Shown piece after piece: positions 34,642-43,482 of a stretch of 64,000 bases of DNA. Below the pieces are notes generated by a model that made no database searches, had not been told where the DNA came from, and saw only the letters and a program-made list of their open reading frames with translations. Every line of letters starts with the position of its first letter. Position 1 is the stretch's first letter. Source of the DNA: Pedobacter heparinus DSM 2366 (GTDB taxonomy: Bacteria; Bacteroidota; Bacteroidia; Sphingobacteriales; Sphingobacteriaceae); the NCBI RefSeq assembly GCF_000023825.1, contig NC_013061.1, positions 3,100,001 to 3,164,000 on the forward strand. Direction: 5' to 3'. The translations under genes were made by a program, and so were the position numbers.

Positions 34642-36015
34642 ATGATGCGCACTACACCGTTTTTTATACTGGCTCTGCTCCTGCATTCCATCACAGTCTT
34701 CCCCCAACAGAAACTTGATGAGAACATGTACTTCAAGAAATTACCAAACGGACTTGAGGTATTAGTGGTGGTAGACAATACCATCCCTATGGCGACCATC
34801 GAAATTGCCTGCAGAAATGGTTCATTTACTGAAACTAACGAATTCAATGGCTTAAGCCATCTTTATGAACACCTCTTCTTTAAGGCCAATAAAGATTATC
34901 CGGATTATCAAAGTTTCGATAAAAAGAGCAATGAACTGGATATTAACTCAAATGCAACCACGCGTGAAGAAGTGGTCAATTACTTTTTTACCCTTCCCTC
35001 TTCCAATCTGAAACCTGGATTAAAATTTATGAATTCAGCCATCCGTTATCCTAAATTTAATAAAGAAGATATGCAGATGGAGAATGAAGTGGTAAATGCT
35101 GAATTTACACGCCAGGAGTCAAATCCAATGTTTGCACTAATAGATGCCAACAAAAAACACATGTGGGGTGCCGATTATTCACGGAAAAACATAATCGGGA
35201 ACCACGATGTGATCCTGTCGGCCACACCATCCAAAATGGATTCCATTAAAAATAAATATTACTGGCCCAACAACGCTGTACTGGTTATAGTCGGCGATGT
35301 AAAAGTTAACGAAACTTTTAACGCAGTAGATGAAATCTTCAGCAGCTGGAAAGCCTCTCCATTCGATCCTTTTAAAAAATGGCCTATCCCTGAATTTAAG
35401 CCTATCCTTAAAAACGATTATTACATCCTCGAAACAGATAAGACCCAGGTGCCCTATATGCTGTTCAGCTGGCATGGGCCAGATACCAGAAATGATATCC
35501 CCGGAACCTATATTGCCGATGTATTCTCCTTCATTGTAAACCAGAATGGTTCAAAACTGAAACAAGCATTGATCAATTCAGGCCTGGCACAGGTAGCAGA
35601 GGTAAACTATTATACCCAAAAATATACCGGCCCCATCAGCTTGATGATTAGCCCCAACCCAGCCAGGGTCAAAGACTGTTATGAAGAAGCTTTAAAACAG
35701 ATTGCACTTTGGGATGAAGACGATTACTTGTCCGACCTTCAGATAGAGCGTGCAAAACGCCTGCTTTCCATTGATGCAATAGAACGCCGTGAAGTAGCTG
35801 CAGATTATGCGCATACACTTTCTTTCTGGTGGGCATCTGCTTCTATAGATTATTATACGCATTACGAAGAAAATTTAAACAAGGTTACCCGGAAAGACCT
35901 GCTCGATTACGTTAAAAGGTATATCAAGGACAAACCTTACTGTGCAGGTTTATTGATCCATAAAAACAATGCTGTTACGGTGAAGCCCCAGGAATTCTTT
36001 AAATCAACCAATTAA
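34642..36015 (+). CDS. M16-family zinc metallopeptidase, active subunit
   Basis: From the ATG at 34642 it has 457 residues; an upstream TTG frame is less likely. A signal peptide (LALLLHSITVFPQQ) suggests periplasmic location. The inverted zinc motif HxxEH is present (SHLYEH; His73, Glu76, His77), with the third ligand Glu154 (VVNAEF) at family spacing. The C-terminal M16 half follows. The next gene, 4 bases on, encodes an M16 protein without the zinc motif, so the pair should form a clamshell heterodimer that degrades peptides. Confidence 0.9.
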   Translation: MMRTTPFFILALLLHSITVFPQQKLDENMYFKKLPNGLEVLVVVDNTIPMATIEIACRNGSFTETNEFNGLSHLYEHLFFKANKDYPDYQSFDKKSNELDINSNATTREEVVNYFFTLPSSNLKPGLKFMNSAIRYPKFNKEDMQMENEVVNAEFTRQESNPMFALIDANKKHMWGADYSRKNIIGNHDVILSATPSKMDSIKNKYYWPNNAVLVIVGDVKVNETFNAVDEIFSSWKASPFDPFKKWPIPEFKPILKNDYYILETDKTQVPYMLFSWHGPDTRNDIPGTYIADVFSFIVNQNGSKLKQALINSGLAQVAEVNYYTQKYTGPISLMISPNPARVKDCYEEALKQIALWDEDDYLSDLQIERAKRLLSIDAIERREVAADYAHTLSFWWASASIDYYTHYEENLNKVTRKDLLDYVKRYIKDKPYCAGLLIHKNNAVTVKPQEFFKSTN

Positions 36016-36019
36016 ACCC

Positions 36020-37306
36020 ATGACAAAATTCTATATATTATCTATTTGCCTTATCTTTTTCCTATTCAACGTTAAAGCGCAGCACAAAGCAGTTTCATTT
36101 GAGGTAAACGGACTAAAAGTTATTCTCAGGCAAACGCAAAAAGAAACGGTCAGCATGAGCATGTACTTCAGGGGTGGGGTAATGAATTATAGCCCTCAGC
36201 AGGCCGGCATAGAGAACCTCGCACTGGCGGCAGCAGCTACTTGCGGTACAAAAAACTATAAAGTAACCGATTACCAGGAGCTGGCCGATGAATACGGGAT
36301 AAGAATTAACGGCTCATCCACAACAGATTACGGGACAATCAGCATGGATTGTATTTCCAAATATTTTGAACAGGGATGGAAATTATTTTCGGATGCAGTA
36401 CTCAACCCTGCTTTCGACAAATCTGAATTTCAGACTACAAAGGAAAAGATAGTTTCGGGTATTTACCAGCGCTTTTCCAATCCCGAACGCAGAATAGAAC
36501 AGATGTCCATGCAATCCATATTTTATGGCAGCCCCTATAGCACAGATCCCATGGGTACGGATGCAACAGTTAAAGGCTTTACGGCCGATAGTGTAAGCCA
36601 CTATTACCATACCCAGCTGCTCAATAAAAATAAAATGTTTCTGGTTGTTGCCGGACGCATCAGCCCCGAGGATCTGGAAAAAAAGATCAGTCTTGCATTT
36701 GCTTCGCTTAAGGCCGCCCCGTATACACCAGTGGCATACACTCCGAAAGTAATTGAAGGCGAACACCTGGTTACCGAACAACGTAACCTCGCTACCAATT
36801 ATATGAACTGTGTCCTGAATGCCCCTGCTGTAAGTAATCCCGATTATTATCCTTTTATGCTTGCTGTTAATGCTTTAAGTGGTAATATGTTTCATGAGAT
36901 CAGGACTAAACAGGGATTGTCTTACGCCCCGGGTGCCAGAATAAAAAAGCAGCAAATGCCATATATCACTATGTATGTAAGTACTACACAGCCTAAAAAA
37001 TCATTTCATGCAATGGCAGGTGTATTCAGGAGCATTAAGGCAGGGAATTACAGTCAGAAATTTCTAGACGCCATTAAAAAGGAGCACCGCCTCCGTTACT
37101 ACCTGCATCAGGAAAGCTCAAGCGACATTGTGGAAGACCTTGGAGAAGCAGAAATACTTGGCGGATACCAGATGCTGGAAAACATGGTTGCGAATATAGA
37201 TAAAGTTACACTAAGCGATATGAACACCGCTTTCAATACCTATACAAAAGGTGCAATCTGGCTTTATCTCGGCGATGAACAGTTGGGCCGGGAAGCATTT
37301 AAATAA
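36020..37306 (+). CDS. M16-family protein, inactive partner subunit
   Basis: 428 residues with a signal peptide (ending FLFNVKAQ). The fold is M16 (GVMNYSPQQAGIENLALAAAATCG), but the position of HxxEH reads ENLAL, so it cannot bind the catalytic zinc. The C-terminal R/Y-type region (FHEIRTKQGLSYAPGARI) is intact. Active/inactive M16 pairs are known from mitochondrial processing peptidase and bacterial two-gene M16 systems; this is the substrate-binding partner of the preceding gene. Confidence 0.9.
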   Translation: MTKFYILSICLIFFLFNVKAQHKAVSFEVNGLKVILRQTQKETVSMSMYFRGGVMNYSPQQAGIENLALAAAATCGTKNYKVTDYQELADEYGIRINGSSTTDYGTISMDCISKYFEQGWKLFSDAVLNPAFDKSEFQTTKEKIVSGIYQRFSNPERRIEQMSMQSIFYGSPYSTDPMGTDATVKGFTADSVSHYYHTQLLNKNKMFLVVAGRISPEDLEKKISLAFASLKAAPYTPVAYTPKVIEGEHLVTEQRNLATNYMNCVLNAPAVSNPDYYPFMLAVNALSGNMFHEIRTKQGLSYAPGARIKKQQMPYITMYVSTTQPKKSFHAMAGVFRSIKAGNYSQKFLDAIKKEHRLRYYLHQESSSDIVEDLGEAEILGGYQMLENMVANIDKVTLSDMNTAFNTYTKGAIWLYLGDEQLGREAFK

Positions 37307-37357
37307 CCAGCGGTCAACGAATACACCTTACATTTCATAATGCCTTAACATAGCAAT

Positions 37358-37384
37358 GATATTTTTGTTAAAAACAAAAATATC
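37358..37384. promoter_or_regulatory. Perfect 27-bp palindrome abutting the DUF47 start codon
   Basis: GATATTTTTGTT, spacer AAA, AACAAAAATATC: 12-bp arms with no mismatch, ending at the base before ATG 37385. It contains TATTTTTG (37360-37367), which fits the Bacteroidota -7 consensus TAnnTTTG, so a bound repressor would cover the promoter. If transcribed, it would fold the leader directly up to the start codon. Confidence 0.5.
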
Positions 37385-38026
37385 ATGAACAGCATTTTTA
37401 ATTTCTTTAGCCCGAAAGACAAAGTCTTCCAGCCTTTATTTGAACAGGCCGGAAATAATCTGGTTGATATTTCTGAGGCACTGGTCAATGCAGTAAATGC
37501 TCCCGACCAAAAAAAAAGAAAAGAATATATCAGGGAAGTTGAAAAACTGGAACAGGCCGGAGATGACATTACACATTCTGTTTTTATGGGCCTGGGCAAA
37601 ACATTTATTACTCCTTTTGACAGGGAAGATATCCATGCGCTCATCAGTTCGCTGGATGACATTGCCGACTATATTTACGCTGCCGCAATGAATATTGACC
37701 TATACAATATTAAAGCTATAAACACAGCCATGATCAACCTGGCCGAACTGCTGCTCGAAATGTGCACAGACCTGAACAAAGCCATAAGGGAGCTCCGCAG
37801 TTTCAAAAATACTGCCCTCATTGCCGAAGTATGTTTAAGGATAAATGCAGGTGAAAGCCGGGCCGACCGCATCTGCAATACTGAAGTAGCCAGTTTGTTT
37901 GACAACGAACAGGATGCCATTGAACTGATCAAACAAAAGGAAGTCTTGCAAATGCTGGAAATGGCCAGTGATAAATGCGACGATGCAGCCAATGTGCTGG
38001 AAACCATTTTAGTCAAAAATGCATAG
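37385..38026 (+). CDS. DUF47-family PhoU-like protein
   Basis: 213 residues, all-helical, matching DUF47 (YkaA/PhoU-related): FSPKDKVFQPLFEQAGNNL, then VEKLEQAGDDITHSVF, then TPFDREDIHALISSLDDIADYIYAA. DUF47 proteins usually sit next to a PiT phosphate transporter and modulate it. No transporter of that type follows here; instead a PhoX-like protein does. The role in phosphate homeostasis is inferred. Confidence 0.88.
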   Translation: MNSIFNFFSPKDKVFQPLFEQAGNNLVDISEALVNAVNAPDQKKRKEYIREVEKLEQAGDDITHSVFMGLGKTFITPFDREDIHALISSLDDIADYIYAAAMNIDLYNIKAINTAMINLAELLLEMCTDLNKAIRELRSFKNTALIAEVCLRINAGESRADRICNTEVASLFDNEQDAIELIKQKEVLQMLEMASDKCDDAANVLETILVKNA

Positions 38027-38124
38027 AACTATTCTAAATTAAGTCGGGAGGTTTGACTTAACATAGCCTTAAATTTTAGGCAATATTGCTGTATTAAGTT
38101 TGTTACAGAAAACAAAAACAAACT

Positions 38125-39606
38125 ATGACAAAAAATCTATTCAAAAGAAAAACGCTGGCATTTGCCCTAGCCGGTTTTGTTGCTGCAGCTGTAGCAGTAA
38201 CAGCTTGTAAAAAGGACAAAAAAAATGGGACAGAAAGTCCGGTTGAACTGAAAGACTTTTCTGTAAATCCATCCCTGGTAAAATCACTGAGCGGTTTTGA
38301 GGGGCTTAAGATCACTACACTGATCAGTTCAGATGATATTTTACCTGAGTCCCCGGGTTTTGTCTTTGGTGCCCAGCCTGATGGCGCAGGAATCATTAAA
38401 AACCCGAATGGCAGTGGTTTCATCATGATCAATAACCACGAAATCCTTCAATCGGTTTCCAGGGTATACCTCGACAAGAATTTTAAACCGGTTAAAGGGG
38501 AATACATTGTAGATTCGGACGGTGGTATGACCCGCTTGTGTTCTGCTACAATGGCAACACCCGAAGAACATGGTTTTTCTAAACCTGTATTCCTTACTGC
38601 AGGTGAAAGTGGTGTTGAATCGATGATCCATGCCATTGATCCTTTGGCACCAGCCGATAAAAAAAACAACCAGCGGACCTTAAAAGCTTTGGGAAGATGG
38701 AGTGCCGAGAACGCAGTTCCATTGCCTAAAGGAACTTTTACCGGTAAAACTGTAATCCTGATTGGTGAAGATGAAACAGACGGACAACTGGCCATGTATT
38801 TATCCAATACCCCCGGAGACCTTGAAAACGGAAAGTTATACGTAATGAAGCGTACAAATAACGACCCTGTTGAAACCAATATGACCAAGGGACAAAGCTA
38901 TGATGTTGAGTTTGTAGAACTGGACAATGTAAAATCAAGTACCGGGGCACAATTACAGCAACAGACAATCGACAAAAAAGCACTATCACTTTCGCGTGTT
39001 GAAGATATCGACTACAGAAAAGGCAGCGCTGCCAATGGCCGTGAGGTTTATTTTACCGCAACAGGTGTGAGCCAGGCTGATAAACTCAGCCCGGTAGCAG
39101 GCAGGACCATGTGGGGCCGCGTGTATAAACTTGTTTTTGATGAGGGTAACCCATTGAAAGGAAAACTGGAAGTGGCTGTTGATGGTGGTGATAATCCCGG
39201 TAAAAGTATAGTCAACCCAGATAACCTTTGTGTAACTGAAAACTATGTGTACATACAGGAAGATGGGGATTCATTTTACAAAAACAATGATCACGACGGC
39301 ACCATCTGGCAGTTCAGCATGGCCGGCAAATCGCTGAAGCCGATGTTACAGATGAATCACCGCAGAACTGAAACAGCTTTCAATGCTAAATATAACCCCT
39401 CAAACAGCCAGCTCTTAAGTTCATGGGAATACGGTGCGATGTATGACATCTCAAATTTAACAGGTATTCCTGATACTTTTGTTGTGAATCTTCACCCCCA
39501 TACCTGGACCGATGCAAAATATAAAAATGCTGATGGCGGAACAACCCGCCTGGTAGACAATAGCGAAGGCGGACAAGTTGTAATTGTACGTGGAATAGCA
39601 AGATAA
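38125..39606 (+). CDS. PhoX-like (DUF839) lipoprotein, possible alkaline phosphatase
   Basis: 493 residues with a lipoprotein signal (AVAVTAC, Cys28). The body is a DUF839/PhoX-type beta-propeller: MINNHEILQSVSRVYLD, SDGGMTRLCSAT, GGDNPGKSIVNPDNLCVTEN and YVYIQEDGD. PhoX enzymes are Ca/Fe-dependent phosphatases whose ligands come from such Glu/Asp-rich loops. It differs in length from classical Tat-exported PhoX and uses a lipoprotein signal, so phosphatase activity is probable rather than certain. A -7-like TAAGTTTG lies at 38095-38102. A terminator follows. Confidence 0.78.
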   Translation: MTKNLFKRKTLAFALAGFVAAAVAVTACKKDKKNGTESPVELKDFSVNPSLVKSLSGFEGLKITTLISSDDILPESPGFVFGAQPDGAGIIKNPNGSGFIMINNHEILQSVSRVYLDKNFKPVKGEYIVDSDGGMTRLCSATMATPEEHGFSKPVFLTAGESGVESMIHAIDPLAPADKKNNQRTLKALGRWSAENAVPLPKGTFTGKTVILIGEDETDGQLAMYLSNTPGDLENGKLYVMKRTNNDPVETNMTKGQSYDVEFVELDNVKSSTGAQLQQQTIDKKALSLSRVEDIDYRKGSAANGREVYFTATGVSQADKLSPVAGRTMWGRVYKLVFDEGNPLKGKLEVAVDGGDNPGKSIVNPDNLCVTENYVYIQEDGDSFYKNNDHDGTIWQFSMAGKSLKPMLQMNHRRTETAFNAKYNPSNSQLLSSWEYGAMYDISNLTGIPDTFVVNLHPHTWTDAKYKNADGGTTRLVDNSEGGQVVIVRGIAR

Positions 39607-39625
39607 CCATCCCTTTATACCATCT

Positions 39626-39660
39626 ATCCCTGCCCGTAAATTACAGGCAGGGATATTTTA
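39626..39660 (+). terminator. Terminator after the PhoX-like gene
   Basis: A perfect 9-bp stem (39626-39634 with 39646-39654, ATCCCTGCC/GGCAGGGAT) with an 11-base loop is followed by ATTTTA. It lies 20 bases after the stop and just before the peroxidase gene, so that gene may be expressed by read-through or its own promoter. Confidence 0.65.
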
Positions 39661-39672
39661 TAAAAACTGAAC

Positions 39673-41457
39673 ATGACCGGCATCAAACAAACCATAGCAT
39701 TTGTATTTATTTTAACCACTACTACGCTCCTCTCTATCTTTTGCACGCAAAAACAGCCAGCAGCAGAACTGGTAAAAACCCGTTTTAATAAAGAACTGAC
39801 CTTGCTTCAAACCATCGTAAACAAAGATCTTTTTACTGCAGTACAGCAGAAAAATAAGAAAAAAATAAAAAAAGCCTTTATCGCGGCAAGGGCACAATAT
39901 AAAAAAATAGAATATTATGTAGCGTATTTTTTCCCTTCCACCTCTGAAATGATCAATGGAGCTCCCATCGATGAAATAGAATTGGGTGAAAACCTGATAG
40001 AAAAGCCTACAGGCTTCCAGGTAATGGAAGAGCTGATCTATGAAACACCGACAACTGAAAACCGGGACGAGCTGCTCAACCAGGTCAGGAAAATGCAGCT
40101 GAACTTAAAGCGTATGGACCGGTACAACCAGCAATATGAAATTACAGATGCACAAATATTCGATGCCATCAGACTCGAGATTTTCCGCATCACCAGTCTG
40201 GGGATTACAGGCTTCGACAGCCCTGCAGCCTTGCAATCTTTGCCCGAAGCAGCAGCAGCGCTTATTGGCATTACAAATGCATTAAACACATACGGAGCAA
40301 ATGATGACCTGGATAAAGCACTTAAAACTGCAATTGCACAACTAAGTACTGCAAAAGATTTTAACGACTTTAACAGGCTTGACTTTATAACGTTACACCT
40401 GCAACCCATCAGCATCAAAGCAGATCAGCTACGTCAGGAATTGAAGATCAATACCGCAGCCAGCGGCTCTGCCCTGCAGGATGATGCGGTAAGTATGTTT
40501 CAAAAGAATGCCTTTAATCTCAATAAATTTGTTGGCAACTATACGGAATACATAACTAAAGACAAGACCACCCTGGGGAAATTGCTGTTCAACAGTAACA
40601 TTTTATCCAGGGCCGGAAACCGCAGCTGCGCCAGCTGTCATCATGAGGCTAAAGCATTTACTGACGGACTTGTAACTGCTAAGGGATTAAAAGGAACACT
40701 TTTACGAAATACCCCGACTTTAATTTATGCTGGACTGCAGCGTGGTTTTTTTTACGATCTTAAAGCAGGTTCCCTGGAAGACCAGGCCCTGGATGTTGTA
40801 CACCATAAAAACGAAATGGACGGTTCATTAACAGCAGCGGCCAAAAAAATTAATCAGGACAAAATGTACGCAACATCATTTGCAAAAGCCTTTAACGACA
40901 AAACTGGTAAAGCCAACCCATGGCGCATCCAGCATGCACTGGCCACCTATATCCGCTCCCTTTCTCCTTTTTCATCTAAACTGGACAAATATATGCAGGG
41001 GGATAAAACCCAGCTAAATGTGCAGGAAAAATCCGGGTTTAACTTGTTTATGGGAAAAGGTAAGTGCGGAACCTGCCACTTTGCGCCCTTATTTAATGGT
41101 ACTCAGGCCCCATTGTTTCAGAAAAGTGAAGCGGAAGTATTGGGCGTACCGGCGCATCCTGATACAGCTAATGCTAAAATTGACAAAGATGAGGGCCGTT
41201 TTACACTTAATCCTTATCCTCAATATAAATATGCCTTTAAAACTACTACACTGCGTAACCTTTCAAAAACAGCGCCTTATATGCACAACGGGGTGTACAA
41301 AACACTTGAAGAGGTTTTAAATTTTTACAATCGTGGTGGAGGTGCCGGTATTGGGATTGCGCTAGACAACCAGACCCTGCAGGCAGAGCCTTTAAACCTT
41401 AGCCCCAAAGAAATACAGGACATCATTGCATTTTTAAACACAATGGATGATCAATAA
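39673..41457 (+). CDS. Di-heme cytochrome c peroxidase (MauG/CCP family) with N-terminal helical domain
   Basis: 594 residues; probable lipoprotein (LLSIFC, Cys24). Residues about 25-290 are all-helical without heme motifs. The C-terminal 300 residues are a bacterial di-heme peroxidase with two CxxCH motifs, Cys319-Ala-Ser-Cys322-His323 and Cys465-Gly-Thr-Cys468-His469, and the Met-containing APYMHNGVYKTLEEV. It reduces H2O2 in the periplasm or performs MauG-like oxidation. The long N-terminal helical part is an add-on to the roughly 330-residue classical enzyme. Confidence 0.88.
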   Translation: MTGIKQTIAFVFILTTTTLLSIFCTQKQPAAELVKTRFNKELTLLQTIVNKDLFTAVQQKNKKKIKKAFIAARAQYKKIEYYVAYFFPSTSEMINGAPIDEIELGENLIEKPTGFQVMEELIYETPTTENRDELLNQVRKMQLNLKRMDRYNQQYEITDAQIFDAIRLEIFRITSLGITGFDSPAALQSLPEAAAALIGITNALNTYGANDDLDKALKTAIAQLSTAKDFNDFNRLDFITLHLQPISIKADQLRQELKINTAASGSALQDDAVSMFQKNAFNLNKFVGNYTEYITKDKTTLGKLLFNSNILSRAGNRSCASCHHEAKAFTDGLVTAKGLKGTLLRNTPTLIYAGLQRGFFYDLKAGSLEDQALDVVHHKNEMDGSLTAAAKKINQDKMYATSFAKAFNDKTGKANPWRIQHALATYIRSLSPFSSKLDKYMQGDKTQLNVQEKSGFNLFMGKGKCGTCHFAPLFNGTQAPLFQKSEAEVLGVPAHPDTANAKIDKDEGRFTLNPYPQYKYAFKTTTLRNLSKTAPYMHNGVYKTLEEVLNFYNRGGGAGIGIALDNQTLQAEPLNLSPKEIQDIIAFLNTMDDQ

Positions 41458-41491
41458 CCTACATTAATATCCTATTTTTGTGTTTCATCTT

Positions 41492-43006
41492 ATGAAACCA
41501 TTCCTGCACTTATTTGATTTTTCGCAAAAAATAAACTACAAAACAGAGGTCCTGGCGGGATTGACAGTAGCCATGACCATGATGCCCGAATCCCTGTCTT
41601 TCGCTATACTTGCCGGTTTACCACCATTGTCTGGTTTGTACGCAGCCTTTATCATGGGTTTGGTAACCTCCGTTTTTGGTGGCAGGCCAGGCTTAATCTC
41701 CGGAGGTGCAGGGGCAACTGTCATTGTACTGATCGCACTGATGAAATCACATGGCCTGGATTATGTATTTGCCGCTGTCGCCATGGCAGGACTGTTTCAG
41801 TTGGCGGTAGGCTTGTTTAAACTCGGAAAGTTTGTACGCCTCGTGCCACAGCCTGTTATGTTTGGTTTTGTCAACGGCCTCGCCATCGTCATTTTCATGG
41901 CACAGCTGGAGCAGTTTAAGGTAAATATAAACGGAGAACTGGTCTGGATGAGCGGAAAAACCCTGTACGTAATGCTGGGTCTGGTTACTTTAACCATTGC
42001 CATCACCATTTTGTGGCCAAAAATAACCAAAGCCATTCCCGCTTCCCTGGTAGCCATTCTTGCTGTTTTTGTGCTTGTATTGGGTTTTAATATAGATACC
42101 AAAACGGTTAAAGATATAGCCGCAGTTGGCGGGGGCTTTCCTCCCTTTCACATCCCGAAAGTCCCACTTACTTTCGAAACCCTGCAGGTCATATTTCCCT
42201 ATGCCTTAATTATGGCGGCTGTGGGCTTAACCGAAGGACTTTTAACCTTAAACCTGGTGGACGAGATTACCGGTACCCAGGGAAATGGAAATAGAGAATG
42301 TCTGGCTCAGGGTAGCGCAAACCTGCTTAACGGCTTTTTTTATGGCATGGGGGGCTGTCCCATGATCGCACAGACACTGGTTAACCTGTCTGCCGGAGCC
42401 AGAGCCCGTTTGTCTGGCATTATTGCCGCTATAACCATTCTGATCATTATTTTATTTGGTGCTCCATTGATAGAGAAAGTACCTATGGCAGCCTTAACGG
42501 GTGTAATGATCATGGTAGCTATTGGTACTTTTGAATGGATGAGTTTCAGGATCATCAACAAAATGCCGCGGCAAGATATTTTTGTAGGCATTTTAGTTGC
42601 CCTGATTACCGTCTGGCTGCACAACCTGGCTTTGGCAGTGCTCATCGGTGTTATCATTTCTGCACTGGTTTTTGCCTGGGAAAGTGCCAAAAGGATCAGG
42701 GCAAGAAAATATACAGATGAAAACGGAGTAAAACATTATGAACTGTATGGCCCTTTGTTTTTTGGTTCAGTAGCCGGATTTATGGAAAAATTTGATATTA
42801 CCAATGATCCGGAAAAAGTGGTCATCGATTTTCGGGACAGCAGAATTGCAGATATGTCTGGCATAGAAGCCCTGAACAAACTTACTGAACGGTACAGAAA
42901 AACGGGAAAACAACTGCAACTGAAACATTTAAGCAATGATTGCAGACTGCTACTCAAAAATGCCGATGGGGTGATTGCAGTCAATATTCTGGAAGATCCG
43001 ACCTAA
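41492..43006 (+). CDS. SulP-family anion transporter with STAS domain
   Basis: From ATG 41492 it has 504 residues; a GTG 12 bases earlier is less likely. About 11-12 membrane spans lie in residues 20-400 (LAGLTVAMTMMPESLSFAIL, GLISGGAGATVIVLIAL). A cytoplasmic STAS domain follows (about 410-500, VVIDFRDSRIADMSGIEAL). SulP proteins carry sulfate, bicarbonate or other anions; the substrate here is not evident. A -7-like TATTTTTG sits just upstream. Confidence 0.92.
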   Translation: MKPFLHLFDFSQKINYKTEVLAGLTVAMTMMPESLSFAILAGLPPLSGLYAAFIMGLVTSVFGGRPGLISGGAGATVIVLIALMKSHGLDYVFAAVAMAGLFQLAVGLFKLGKFVRLVPQPVMFGFVNGLAIVIFMAQLEQFKVNINGELVWMSGKTLYVMLGLVTLTIAITILWPKITKAIPASLVAILAVFVLVLGFNIDTKTVKDIAAVGGGFPPFHIPKVPLTFETLQVIFPYALIMAAVGLTEGLLTLNLVDEITGTQGNGNRECLAQGSANLLNGFFYGMGGCPMIAQTLVNLSAGARARLSGIIAAITILIIILFGAPLIEKVPMAALTGVMIMVAIGTFEWMSFRIINKMPRQDIFVGILVALITVWLHNLALAVLIGVIISALVFAWESAKRIRARKYTDENGVKHYELYGPLFFGSVAGFMEKFDITNDPEKVVIDFRDSRIADMSGIEALNKLTERYRKTGKQLQLKHLSNDCRLLLKNADGVIAVNILEDPT

Positions 43007-43056
43007 CGATTGTTGGCAATAATTTGTTTTTTCAAAAAAACCATTAAGTTTGCAAC

Positions 43057-43383
43057 ATGAAATATCTGGTTTTATTATTCACCATATATGTAATGGCCCT
43101 TCTGGCATGGCCATGCTGTGGTAGTGAAACCAGCCTTTCTTCTGAGCATGAAGACTTATGTTATGAATCTGCCGATGCCCGGCAGCAGGACAAACACGAA
43201 AGTCCTCACCCCTGCTCACCTTTTTTTCATTGCAGCAATTACCACTCATTTGTTGCCGCACCTGCGGTAAATAAAATACTGTCTGTGCTGGCTGGAGAAC
43301 AAAACACCAGCTTCCCTGAATACAAATCCTGCCCGGTGATCTTGTTTCCCGGCGATATCTGGCAGCCTCCTCAATTGGTTTAA
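43057..43383 (+). CDS. Small exported Cys/His-rich protein preceding the metal-efflux genes
   Basis: 108 residues. An N-terminal hydrophobic segment (VLLFTIYVMALLAWPCC) is followed by a Cys/His-rich middle (HEDLC, HESPHPCSPFFHCSNYH). Small proteins of this kind (DUF6660-like, from memory) commonly precede CusA/CzcA operons in Bacteroidota. The Cys/His content suggests periplasmic metal binding (inference). A 99-base gap separates it from the RND gene. Confidence 0.65.
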   Translation: MKYLVLLFTIYVMALLAWPCCGSETSLSSEHEDLCYESADARQQDKHESPHPCSPFFHCSNYHSFVAAPAVNKILSVLAGEQNTSFPEYKSCPVILFPGDIWQPPQLV

Positions 43384-43440
43384 AATATCCTTATTCTGAC
43401 CCAGTAGTCAGATCCAATTTATTATTTACCAATGTAATTA

Positions 43441-43459
43441 TATAGCCAATTCGGTTATA
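43441..43459. promoter_or_regulatory. Candidate operator upstream of the RND pump
   Basis: TATAGCC, 5 bases, GGTTATA: an inverted repeat with 7-base arms and one mismatch, ending 23 bases before the pump ATG. A Fur-family regulator is encoded in the same operon, so this is a plausible autoregulatory site; the evidence is only symmetry and position. Confidence 0.25.
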
Positions 43460-43482
43460 CACCTGCACTATAAAAATTAATT

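Noticed and set aside
37385..38026. PhoU proper (phosphate signalling subunit of a Pst system)
   Set aside because: Sequence fits the DUF47 branch better and no pst genes are adjacent.
43023..43052. TTTG-18-TAAGTTTG promoter for the small Cys/His-rich gene
   Set aside because: The -7 match is perfect, but it would place the transcription start on the ATG itself; a leaderless transcript is possible but unsupported.
43395..43412. Inverted repeat TCTGAC-6-GTCAGA
   Set aside because: Six-base arms are expected by chance and the site is not positioned at a promoter element.
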